This document shows positions 44,774-54,535 of a DNA stretch of 64,000 nt, one piece after another. Within the stretch, counting starts at the first letter, position 1, and each line of letters starts with the position of its first letter. Position numbers and translations under genes: made by a program. The stretch is from Euryodendron excelsum (Eukaryota; Streptophyta; Magnoliopsida; Ericales; Pentaphylacaceae): the NCBI GenBank assembly GCA_033060915.1, contig CM065381.1, forward strand, positions 30,129,836 through 30,193,835. The letters are read 5' to 3'. The notes beneath the pieces were generated by a model, which saw only the letters and a program-made list of their open reading frames with translations, searched no databases and was not told the origin of the DNA.

Positions 44774-46225
44774 CCACGTTAATTTTGATGATAACAAAAC
44801 TATATAATTGTTATCCAATGATTTTAATTAAGAGTGTAGATTAAACTATAAATCATTTGATAACATTAGTATGATTGAGATGTTGATTGCTTATCCTACC
44901 AATGATAAAAATGGTTAAAATCTATCTCGAAGAGATTGAAGCTCTTATAAGGATTCAAAAACTCATTCTGAGATTCAAACATGAAAGAAAGATCATTTGA
45001 AGCGTTTTAAATTCACTTGAAACCAATCTTTGAAGACTGAAGTGCAAACAGAAGGGCCGACACAACAAAGGATTTCAAGTAGAATTGAAGACAGAAGTGC
45101 TGAAACTTTACAAATATGGTTAACATCTTGACAAGCCCTGATGAAGACAATTTGGAAGCACTCGAAGCTTTAGTCGACACATCTAAGTATGGATGACACA
45201 TTATTTGAAGGTTCTCAGAAAATGTAAGAACTTATTGTCAACACTTTACAAATATGGTTGACACCTTGCTGAATACCCTCGATCCTCAAAAGAAAAAAAT
45301 TTCATAGCTATGGTCAACACCTTTCAAGTATGGTTGACACATTGCTCAAGGCTAGCTTTCTTAATTCATGTGCAAAACTCTTGTCAACACTCTTTGAATA
45401 TGGTTAACACCTTGGAAAGTTTTATCTTCATCAATATTGCTCAAGCTCTTGTTGACACCTTGAGTGGTTCTTGTCGACACTTTGAAGATAGTGTGTAAAT
45501 GAAGTAAAATAGCCTCTGAAATAGTTGACATATTGCAAATATGGTTAACACCATCAAAAGTTGGATTTGCGAGTTCTAAAGGAAGTGCTAACGCTTATCA
45601 TGACGCATTCAAGATAGTGCTGAACCAAATTTAATAATGCTGACATCTTGAAGAAATAGTGTCGACACTTATCCGTAACGGTCAAAAAATTTGAACATTC
45701 TAACGGGCCGATTTTGCATTATAATATATCAAAATCATTTATAACGGCTAGAATTGAAGGAGAGTTATATATAGAAGATTCCCAACACATCTATGAGTCG
45801 GAGTAACATAAGATCAAGTGCTGAAAGTGAAAATTCATTAATTACATCTTATACTCTGTTTTTATTCATTGGGGGGTTATTGTGTGAGCTAAAACTTGAT
45901 TTGTCTACTCTTGGAGAGTTCGTCTCCTATATCAAAAACCCTTATTACATTTGGGTAAGGTTGTAAACATTGTGAGTTTGAGTGTAGCTTGAAAAAAACA
46001 CTTGTGAGTTTAAGCTTGGGAAAAACACTTGTAAGTTTGAGTGTAGCTTGAGAAAAACACTTGTGAGTTTGAGCTTAGGAAAAACACTTGTGAGTTTAAG
46101 TGTAGCTTGAGAAAAACACTTGTGAGTTTGAGTTTGGGAAAAACACTTGTGAATTTGAGTGTAGCTTGAGAAAAACATTTGTAAGATTGAGTGATCTTAG
46201 ACAAAATCACTTGGGCTTGAGAGTT

Positions 46226-46421
46226 GATGAATAATAGACAACCAAGCCCTTTCATTTATGGACTTGATAAAAGCTCTCATTCGAGCCTTCTAGTAGGGCT
46301 AATTGGTCGCATATAACAATGGTGGTCTAACTATTAACAAACCCTCCTTCGGTAATCCATGAGAAAGAATATCAAGATCACACTTAATCAAGAACACAGA
46401 GTAACCTGCTCTGATACCGAT
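46226..46421 (-). other. Leader and primer site of element X
   Basis: 46408-46419 on the minus strand reads CGGTATCAGAGC, one mismatch from the Met-tRNA primer site, two bases from the X 5' LTR. The remaining ~180 bp show no gag; X gag and pol are lost. Confidence 0.7.
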
Positions 46422-47390
46422 TGAAAATCTATATTACCCTAAAATCACCTAGATTACTTTATCTATGTGCTAATTATATGCAATCCACACAAAACAATCA
46501 CCGGTAGTAAAGTAAAGAGAAAAGCTTTTCTCGTCGAAACCCAACTCGAAAAAAAAAAAAACTACTTTCAACAAGTTAAGCACTATATCGAACAGTTTAC
46601 ATAAGTACGAATTACGATCATAATAATTGAATCTCTACAATTGCCGTCCGAATTCTTATGAACTCCTATTTAAGATTACTTGCTCAATCCCTCGAGTTTC
46701 TGTTCTCTATGTTTCGACTCCAACACCGAATTGTCACGGTGTTCTTCGCCTTTAGAATTCACTAAGACGATCTCGATCTGTTGTTCTTCAATTTTAAATC
46801 ACTGGTGAAGATACTATCTCTGCTCAAAGATTCATGAAATCCTTCACCTTTCACCCATATATCTCACCAAACTCTCCTTTAGATATTTCTGTATTCAAGA
46901 GTCGTAGAGTATGTATAATTCTCTGGGCTCTTATGGCTTCTCGAAGACACCTCAAAAACTAGGTTGGAACTACTGTTTGATTGGATGAGACTTCTAGACT
47001 CGGGAGTCTTCAGATATTGACCGACCTATATGAGAATAGAGTTTAATTCGAACCTGACTTTGGCGCATTGCTTGAGCCAAGTTCGGTCAAGCAAAGTTTG
47101 AGCCAACCTCGAGCGGTCATTACAGCAATTCTGTAGAGGTTCTGTAAAATGGCATCGCTTGAGCCATCCTAGTTCGCTTGAGCCATTATCAAGCCTTTCA
47201 TCGAGCGATTGCCTCTATATTCTCTGCAGACCTCCTCTTCTTACAATGGCTCAAGCCATCCAAGCATTGCTTGAGCCATCTCCTATCACTTGACTTTGAC
47301 TTGCATCTGACTTGCTCTTAGACTTGTGCTTTTACAGGGAATGAACTACATTACATATTTTTTGACTCACACAACACCAAATTCCTAACA
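46422..47390 (-). repeat. 5' LTR of element X
   Basis: 969 bp, ends tgaaaatc (left) and cctaaca (right), homologous throughout to 21192-22118 with scattered substitutions and an extra ~40 bp near 46670. The GCTTGAGCC-type array lies at 47060-47285. The TATA position is mutated (ctcttatggc). Confidence 0.85.
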
Positions 47391-47435
47391 ACTACTACAG
47401 GTAAATAACATCTAATCCAACGAAAGTATTTATTA

Positions 47436-47657
47436 CCACCTAGTGGCTGATTCAATGGGTAAGAATTCAGATTTTCTCCTTCAATATTTGGGTTCGAGTC
47501 TCTATAGCCACTCGATGAAGCTAAACAAACTCGTCAACGCCTAGAGCATGGGGTAGTATTTAAGTTTTTGCCCCAACGTAAATGCAGTGGGGTCTTCCTG
47601 ATGGACGTATGGAGCAGCCTATCTGCCTATCTATTTTTTGTACCAAAAAAAAAAAGT
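47436..47657 (+). mobile_element. tRNA-derived SINE with 9-bp target duplication
   Basis: Flanked by TATTTATTA at 47427-47435 and 47658-47666. Box A is about 47441-47462 (tagtggctgattcaatgggt) and box B is ggttcgagtc at 47491-47500, spaced as in tRNA promoters. A poly(A) of eleven to twelve bases ends it. The body is non-coding. Confidence 0.82.
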
Positions 47658-47666
47658 TATTTATTA

Positions 47667-49040
47667 TTGTTATTTCTTTTTGTAAAGAAAACAATTTACA
47701 ACTACAAAAGGTCCAACTGTACCAGACTACAATCCTTGTTCAAGAGGGATGACAGCCGAAAATAAAGAAATCTTGCCAGAATTTGTGAAGGGCTGACTGG
47801 CCATGTCCAGAACATCCTCTAAACAGGCTTAACCAAGGTTTGATATGTAACCTATACTGTTTTCTTAGGTGTTGTCCACTTTTTACGCTTGAACTCCATT
47901 TGAACATGGGAGCTAAATCAAAATTTTTTGGATAGAAGACAAAAGTAATATTTATCGTCATCCACTAATCAGAGTATCAAAGTAATATGTTACCCATTTT
48001 TTCCAGACACTATTTTTTTCTTTTTCTTTGAATAGCAGCCTGAAGAATTTGAAACCATGAAAATGCGTCATATGCTGCATATTGGCATGCCCATGCATAT
48101 TGCAGGTATGGCTCTTTGCATATTGGTAATGGTTTAGAATGCTATTGTAAGAGAAGCAAGCCATGATGTCTTTCTTTTTTTATGACGTAAGAGAATTTGT
48201 CCAAGATAGGAGCCTTCAGATACACTCCAGACGAGTAAACTCTTTCAAAAGTTGGCAAATATCCACAATTCACTATTCGAATCGCTCAGGCACACCAGTG
48301 TAATAGGTACCTCCCAAGAAAGCTTTGGTTTCCTTCCCACAATGCTTCATATAATGCAGAAAAATAGAACTTCGGTAGTGCCTTTGCACAAAGCGGTTCT
48401 TACTTCATGTTTCTTCTCAACTGAGCAAATCTGGGTAGAGTTTTACACTCTTGCCTATGTTCAGAATTGAGTATTCTTGATAGTGTGGATCCCCTTGCTT
48501 AGAAGCCATGATGTCGCTCTATCGTCTTCGGTACTGTGTGAGTTGCAATGAATTCCCCTAGCACGGCCGAGAGATTATCTATAGTTCTCCTCAAACCATT
48601 ACCGACTTCTAGTACTTTGAAAAAATTTATCACCATAGCAAGCAGTTATTTCTCCGAAGCATTTTAGAATTGGGTGCTGCTGCTATTGATGACTAATTTG
48701 CATCTCCTCTTCTTAATCTTATAAGCATTTTTCATGCATTTACAATATCAAATTGCAAAAAACTCTGTTTTGACACCACACTTCTCATTTTATTATATAT
48801 TTTCCCTGTGATTGTATCTACTATTTGGGGCCTTGGGGGTGCAAAGAGGGAAGAAAACATTTTAAAAATCACTCAAAGCAATATGGATAATTTCAGTTAG
48901 CTCCCAGTTACAGTTTGCTTCAATTGCCTCAGTGAAATTGTCATGAAAGCTCCACAAACTAGGCATTCATATACGTGAAATTTTCAGATATCTGCCCTGG
49001 CCTTCGCCTTTTCTTCTTGTTCGTCATTGCTTCCTTCAAA
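47667..49040. other. Spacer downstream of the F-box gene
   Basis: Nothing convincing. A 72-codon plus-strand frame at 48252-48470 has no recognisable motif. The minus-strand end near 48950-49050 may include the F-box 3' untranslated region. Confidence 0.35.
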
Positions 49041-49049
49041 CATTCTCAA

Positions 49050-49437
49050 ATGTGCACTTCCATGTGATCGAGTTCACAGATCCTCTTCTCCACATTCAAT
49101 CAAGCCTTATACAGCTGTAAATACAAGAGGGTGAGGATGAGCAAGTTACCACATTACCAAAAAAATTATAGTTTACTAGTTCAACAACTGCCAATAATAC
49201 GAGCTAGAGGGTCAAATTACCTTTATAAGCTTGCTGCTGGTACCCGAGTTTATGGTTAGAGTCTCTAAACCAGGAAAAATCCAAATCAAGCCATCCACAA
49301 TGGTTGAACAACTTGTTGATAATGAACTTACTTCTATCTTCAAATGCTTTAGAGCATGCAGTGGAGGGAGCAAGTTTTCACTCAATTCTCCAGGAAAAAT
49401 TATTGCCTTCATAAGTCACAATGAAAACTAATGAGAA

Positions 49438-49499
<62 letters not shown>

Positions 49500-50792
49500 A
49501 TTCCAATGGACATACCTGCTCTGAACGCAAATCAGAGTTACAAGCTTGGAATTGACCAACTGTTTAAGAAAAAGCCTCAATCTAATATACCAATCCGCAT
49601 CAAGCTCTGTGGGCTGTAAATTAATTTTAGCATCCAATGATCTCAAAGCATTCACCCTAAAAAAAGATATCATACCACCAGAATACTCCAATGATATCAG
49701 ATTTGGAGCATCAACCTCGGCTGCCACTATTCGCCTACATCTAAGCATGGCAAAGCTCTTAAGAAGTTGACAAGAAACCTTAATTCTTTTCAATTTTTGG
49801 CAGCCATCTATGACCAAACTCCCAAGCATTGGAGACATAGAAACGAGATATTCCAAGGCATCATCAGTAATGACCAAATTCTTCAGTGCAATGTCTGTGA
49901 CAGTCTTAAAAGCCGCCAAGTCGACATCGTCACATTCCCTAAAGTCTCCACTCCATTCGACAGATTGAAGGCTCAACGATTCAATTGCTGCCCTCACTAG
50001 TCCATGAAAGTTCAGTTTCATGGACTTCAGGTTATGAATCGAAACCTCTATATATCGCAACCCTTCACAAAACTCGACGCACAACTCTTCAATCAAGGGG
50101 CAGCCTATGATTAGATCGTTGAACACATCATCTCTAATCTTGACTTCGCTCAGGGAAAGCTTTTTCAGAGATGGGAGATTTATAGAACAAGTGGGTTCAA
50201 TCTTGCAGTGTTCTAAAAACAGTACAGTAACTGATTCAGCAACAAAAACACTATCTGCTAACCCGAAAGTCTTGAATGATTCATATTCGACTCTGCTTAT
50301 CCGAAGATCCAGCTCTTTGACTTTAATCTCCAGAACAAAATTCACCCACTCGTCGATGACGAAATGCCAACCGGAATCAAACGAGGCCATTCGAAGGCCG
50401 AACTTGTCTATGGTATAGTTGCACGTGCAATTCTTTTTCTTCTCCAAAGATTCTTGTAAGAAAGCTGCAAATCTCTCCCTCTTTTCCAAGTCTTCGGCAA
50501 AATATTCGAAATAATTTGCTCCAAAAGAGTACTCGTCGAAGTAGAGAATCGGGCATGAAGTCCAAACGCTTTGCCACCGCCTTGACAGTGCTCTAGTATT
50601 CACTGCTTCTGCTAAAGGAAGGCATAGGAGGATTTGACGAAGGATGGGCTCCGGCAAGTCTGATAATCTGTCGTCACTTGTTTGATCTTTCTCTCCTTTT
50701 CTTTCTTGATTCTTTCTTCGCTTTGTTGCTAAGTTGTTTCGACGTTTGCGGCTTGATCTCTTTTGTTTATGATTTTTTCTTCTCTGAAACAT
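49050..50792 (-). CDS. F-box/FBD/LRR protein gene, three-exon model
   Basis: Likely substrate-recognition subunit of an SCF ubiquitin ligase. Exon 1 is 49516-50792 (425 codons plus 2 nt), with ATG at 50792. Residues 2-33 are very basic (likely nuclear signal). The F-box spans about 41-86 (DRLSDLPEPILRQILLCLP, with RRWQSVW after it) and leucine-rich repeats about 185-400. Exon 2 (49221 to 49406 or 49427) encodes LLPPLHALKHLKIEV, typical of the FBD end of this family. Exon 3 begins at 49114 after ttacag. Donors GTATGT (49515 down) and GTAATT (49220 down) are good. However, the exon 1 to exon 2 join is out of phase with either acceptor, and exon 3 stops after four codons, so the C-terminus may be truncated or decayed. 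The frame that reads through intron 1 ends in Ser-Leu and Tyr-Ile repeats, which are the intron microsatellite. Confidence 0.8.
49437..49498. repeat. (TA)n(GA)n microsatellite filling F-box intron 1
   Basis: About ten TA and about eighteen GA units. On the gene strand it is CT-rich then TA-rich, so it also forms the pyrimidine and branch region ahead of acceptor ttctcattag. It makes up most of an 88-109-bp intron. Confidence 0.92.
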
Positions 50793-50829
50793 GCTTGGGC
50801 ATGAATGGGGCTAGGTTGACGGCAAGGAG

Positions 50830-50840
50830 TTCTTTTATAG
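50830..50840 (-). promoter_or_regulatory. Possible TATA box of the F-box gene
   Basis: The complement of tcttttatag reads CTATAAAAGA, about 40-50 bp before the ATG. This would give a very short leader if used; other start sites farther upstream are possible. Confidence 0.45.
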
Positions 50841-51048
50841 TTCGTAACTAATTATCTCTTAACTTGTTAAGCGTTAAGTACGGAAGCGATGCAGATATCG
50901 TCTAATCTAAATCTCTCTTGCTTGGCGTGCAAGGCAATTTAGGTTACCATGAGTCAAGTTGAATTGGCCTGTGTCAAATCTCTAAACCGATCCAATCTTA
51001 GTTGATTTTTTATTTTTATTTTTACCCAAAACCGAATCCATCATCCCA

Positions 51049-51867
51049 TGGGCGGAACCAAGATTTTCGCATAATTAATTATATTGTAAGTTTTCTTTTC
51101 ACCAGTTCAGGCATACATAAAACTAAATTTTGAAGTAAAAATTAAAAAATAAATCAATTTTAATTTAGCCTTAGCAAAATATAAAAATAAAATATAATTA
51201 TTTTTTAGTGGAATTCAACTTAATCATCCTCTAACGTAAAACTCGAGCTTATTTTTTATATGCCAAAGGTCATTTATGATTCATTTTATACTAAACTTTA
51301 GTGCAATTTCCTTTTTAATATACAAAATCAAAGAGCCAGTGAGAAAATAATTTCACGTTTTGGTGCAAAGCCTAATTTTAATCACTCTATAAACAAGTCA
51401 TTTGATTGTTAAATTGGTGCACAATAAAAAAAAAAAAAAAACTCAATTAATTGTTATTGGTTTAGGATGTACACAAAAAAATAAGTAGGACCATAGTCTA
51501 CTATACAAAAAAATTGACATTTTATTAAAGGTTAATACTGTACAAATAGAGTATTTATACATTATTTTGTGCACCATGATGTGATTAAATTATCACCTTT
51601 TACTTTAAAATAAAATACATATCATAATTACTCTTAATTAAAAAAATATATCACCCAATCATTGAGGTTTTATTTTTTATACAAATTTTCTACAAGAATG
51701 GTATTTTTCTTTGTTGGACTAGGACATTAATGAGGGTTCTATATTATTGGGGGATGCCGGTAGCCTAATTGTTTACTGGGAAAGTAGATATATACCATAC
51801 ATAAAAGGGTTGGCCAAAATCTGAGGGTCTCATGGCACCCCTACCCCAAAGTATAGGTCTGCCCCTG
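51049..51867. mobile_element. Mutator-like non-coding element with 10-bp target duplication
   Basis: CATCATCCCA occurs at 51039-51048 and 51868-51877. The insert starts TGGGCGGAACC and ends GGTCTGCCCCTG, imperfect inverted ends of a type common in plants (GGCGGA(A/G)CCA). Length 819 bp, no transposase. A 10-bp duplication fits Mutator-like elements. Removing it rejoins aaccgaatc and caatagaaccgaatcg. Confidence 0.68.
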
Positions 51868-51877
51868 CATCATCCCA

Positions 51878-54303
51878 CAATAGAACCGAATCGAGTCAAC
51901 TAGACAGGGTTTATTTGGTTTGGTTTCATAGGCTACGTCCGGTTCACTTTTATTGTGTAAAACTAATTTATTCATTTATTAAATAAAAATTGCTTCAATC
52001 TTACCTGCTTAATTTTTTAACAAATAAAAAACCAGTATATATAATAAATTTCGTCAAAAAAAATAAAACAAGTAAACAATAATTAAGTACAAATAAGTTG
52101 AAAACATAAATACAATATGTCGTTCAATTCAGAGTTGGATCAAGTCAGAGAAAATACTAGCACGAGACTCCAACCGAAATGATCAAATTATCTATTTTAA
52201 AACCCTAATTAAATCGAACTAACCCGATTTATGAAAGTTCAATTGGATCAATCTGGACCATTTGATAGAACTCTTTTCAATCTTTTTTAGCTTGGATTTT
52301 TTTGACTTATAAGCCAAAAAAAATCAAATTTTTTCTGTCTTTTTGCTTCTTTTTTTTTTGGACAATGGTTTCCTCTAACCCAAGTTAGAGGAATTCTCCT
52401 GTCATCCTGTGTACATGGCAGCTTGGTGCCCTGTGTACGTGGCAGTACACCATATTGCTACGTTTTCAAATTGTGTTATTAATTTACTTAAATTATTCCT
52501 AGATTTTAGGTATCTTTTATGAGATTACTACATCTATAAAAGATATTTAAATAAAAAGTCATGGCAAACATGGGCGATACCAGTAACAATCTGATGGGTT
52601 CATTTGACCCCATCAACTTCAAAATAATCAATGGCTTCTTAATATTAGTTTTGGTTAAAACCAATTCAATCAAAATTTTGCACCCCTCTCCTAAAAAAAA
52701 CATTGACCCCCGTGATCTAATAAAAAGAGAAAAAAAAAAGTATGAGGAAAAAAAAAGACAATGAAACCTTCTACTCTCAAAGGGTGAATTTATTGTGAGG
52801 GTATGTGGTGACAAGTGCTTCATTCAAATTATAAAAAGAATATTATGTTTTATGGGTCATTATTTTTCCAGCACTGCTTACCATCGTCGATCTACCTCCG
52901 CTCATGCCTTTCTTAATTTTATTGTGCATAAAACACACTTAATTCATCTTATTATTACAGAATAATATTTTATTTTATATGATAAAAGACACTAACTTTG
53001 TGAAGGAGGCAAGCTGCATACAAAATATATATCTTGTGGTGGTTCAAAATTTAAATGTGAATTGACATTTTTTATTCAAGCATCGCACAAGAGAAATTAT
53101 TTTATGCGATAAAATAATTGAAAAACGAAGTGAGTATTGCAAAACAGTAATAAAATACACTAATATAACCTTTATAATACAAGATGAAGTTTTTAGACCA
53201 AGTGAATTCGTAAATTACCAGTACTATTTCAGTCTCTACAAAAGTATTCATTTATTTTTCAATTTAGCATTAATTTTAGTAGTTGCAACTCTAACCGCAG
53301 AAAGTTTTTTTTGACAATAAACTAAAATAAGACGTTAATAGACGAATGATCATTTGCTAATATTCTTGAAAATGATGTATCCAAGGGAAATCGTAAGGTA
53401 CATATATATAAGTGTATTGATGTAAAAAATAACGGTAATGGCAAATTAATATACTACCACGTACACAAAGTAGTAGAAGTTCCTACAACCTAAGTTGGAG
53501 GAAATCTATATATCTTTTTTTGTTTTTTTTGACTTTTCTGCTTATGGCTTATAAAAGCAAAAAGATAGTAATAAAAAAAATTAGAAATATATATATACCA
53601 AACGGTAGGGCATAAAAAAAATATGTTTATCTTCTTTCTCCTTAGCGGGCTTTGTGGGTAATGGCCACATGGGAAAAAAGAGTAGCCCCAGTTCGGATTG
53701 CAAGGAGGGTGCGTAAACAAACTGAAAAACTCGAGAACTGAACCAACTTAGTTTTTGTGGGTCGGTTTGGTTTGAGTTTATCAAATGTTCGATTCGGTTT
53801 CAGATCTAAAAAAACCAACCCAACCTATTCAGTTCAATTCTCAGTTCCACATTTTCTAGACCTTAACCGAGACCCGATCTTTATATCTCATAAAAATTTA
53901 TATATATTTTTATATATACCATTAGATCATTGTTATATGTACTTAATTATTATTGATTTGTGTTTATATCTTTTTTTTTCTTTTAAAAAATTAAGGATGC
54001 AAGACCAATCCTATTTTTTTATTTTTTTGGATAAATAAGTTAAATAATATACAATAAAAGTGAAACCAACCCGACTTGGACCTAGATTCGAACCAACCTG
54101 AGGCATGAAACCAACCTGAACTAATCTGAACCCAGTCAAGTTGGTTCAATTCGGTTTCATTGAACGACTTATTCAGTTCTGGTCTAAAAATTTAAAACCA
54201 ATCAAGATTGGGTCGATTCTAGGTTTATCACGGACCCGACCCAACACGACCAATGCATACCCCTAATTGCAAGAATGAAAAGTTGGAATAAGTATCTCAT
54301 AAC
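51878..54303. other. AT-rich spacer with GGTTCGGTTT-type segments
   Basis: No gene is supported. 51878-52290 and 53700-54270 contain many variants of ggtttggttcggtttc/gaaccgaa, a drifted dispersed element. 52372-52392 is a short perfect hairpin (CCTCTAAC/GTTAGAGG). Microsatellite (TA)n occurs near 53403 and 53588. Confidence 0.45.
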
Positions 54304-54535
54304 CCCAAGGGGTTGGCTTAGTAGTTGAGGCTTCAGACTTCAGATTCTACTTCTTTCAATGTCTCAAATTCGAAATATCTTATATGCTATCAACTCATTA
54401 CTCCTTAGGACCACCGTCAGGGTCTTTGTCTAGGTAATTACTCAATTTATGTGGAATGGAAGGATTGCATATGCCCTGCGAATAGTTGAGGTGCATGCAA
54501 ATTAGCATGTACACCTGGTAGAAAAATATATATAT
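54304..54535 (+). mobile_element. SINE-like element, tRNA-derived
   Basis: Box A (ttggcttagtagttgagg) at about 54312 and a weak box B (caaattcgaaat) at about 54364, then a 3' body with accaccgtcagggtc and gtaattactcaattta. It ends in an A/TA-rich tail. A drifted second copy of the body lies at 55480-55640. No clear target duplication. Confidence 0.6.

Larger units (their letters stand above)
28105..46225 (+). mobile_element. Copia copy 2: older relative of the young element
   Basis: Plus-strand element with 5' LTR 28105-29742, primer site, a decayed gag, protease and RT scraps, a decayed 3' frame, and a 3' LTR from 43347. The LTR start tgttgactcaag and end CACCCCCCCTCTTGGGTTG match the young element's family, but the LTR is 1638 bp and its upstream array differs. 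It is interrupted in gag by giant LTRs A and B (29967-38810) and in the 3' LTR by a solo LTR (43372-44773). The 3' LTR is cut off at 46225. Many stops show it is dead. Confidence 0.88.
43347..46225 (+). repeat. 3' LTR of copy 2, interrupted and cut short
   Basis: It starts tgttgactaaaaattggtcc at 43347, is interrupted by a solo LTR at 43372-44773, and continues with ttaattttgatgataacaaa to 46225. There the match to the 5' LTR stops after gagagtt; the last ~330 bp are missing. It has GTTGACAC/GTCAACAC arrays (45100-45700), a TATA-like tatatatagaag near 45765, and an expanded 30-33-bp cacttgtgagtttgagt array at 45965-46190. Confidence 0.82.
21192..47390 (-). mobile_element. Old copia element X, expanded to 26 kb by nested insertions
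   Basis: Target duplication ACTAC at 21187-21191 and 47391-47395 encloses two related LTRs in the same orientation (927 and 969 bp, minus strand TGTTAGGAATTTGG...TTTTCA). The left LTR is preceded by a purine tract; the right LTR abuts a Met-tRNA primer site. Own internal sequence survives only at 22119-22480, 27404-28104 and about 46226-46421. The rest is inserted DNA: a giant solo LTR and copia copy 2 with its own insertions. No X gag or pol remains. The LTRs have drifted and differ by an indel of about 40 bp, so X is old. Confidence 0.88.

Noticed and set aside
45945..46215. CRISPR-like array of regular 30-33-bp repeats
   Set aside because: Repeats are directly adjacent without unique spacers, lie in an LTR, and the genome is a plant's.
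48252..48470. 72-codon plus-strand gene
   Set aside because: No motif, neighbour or splice evidence; left as spacer.
49431..49619. Arg-Glu repeat protein on the plus strand
   Set aside because: It is the (GA)n microsatellite of the F-box intron read from the other strand.
52506..52823. 105-codon minus-strand membrane protein
   Set aside because: Low-complexity Phe/Leu-rich frame from AT-rich DNA with no recognisable family.
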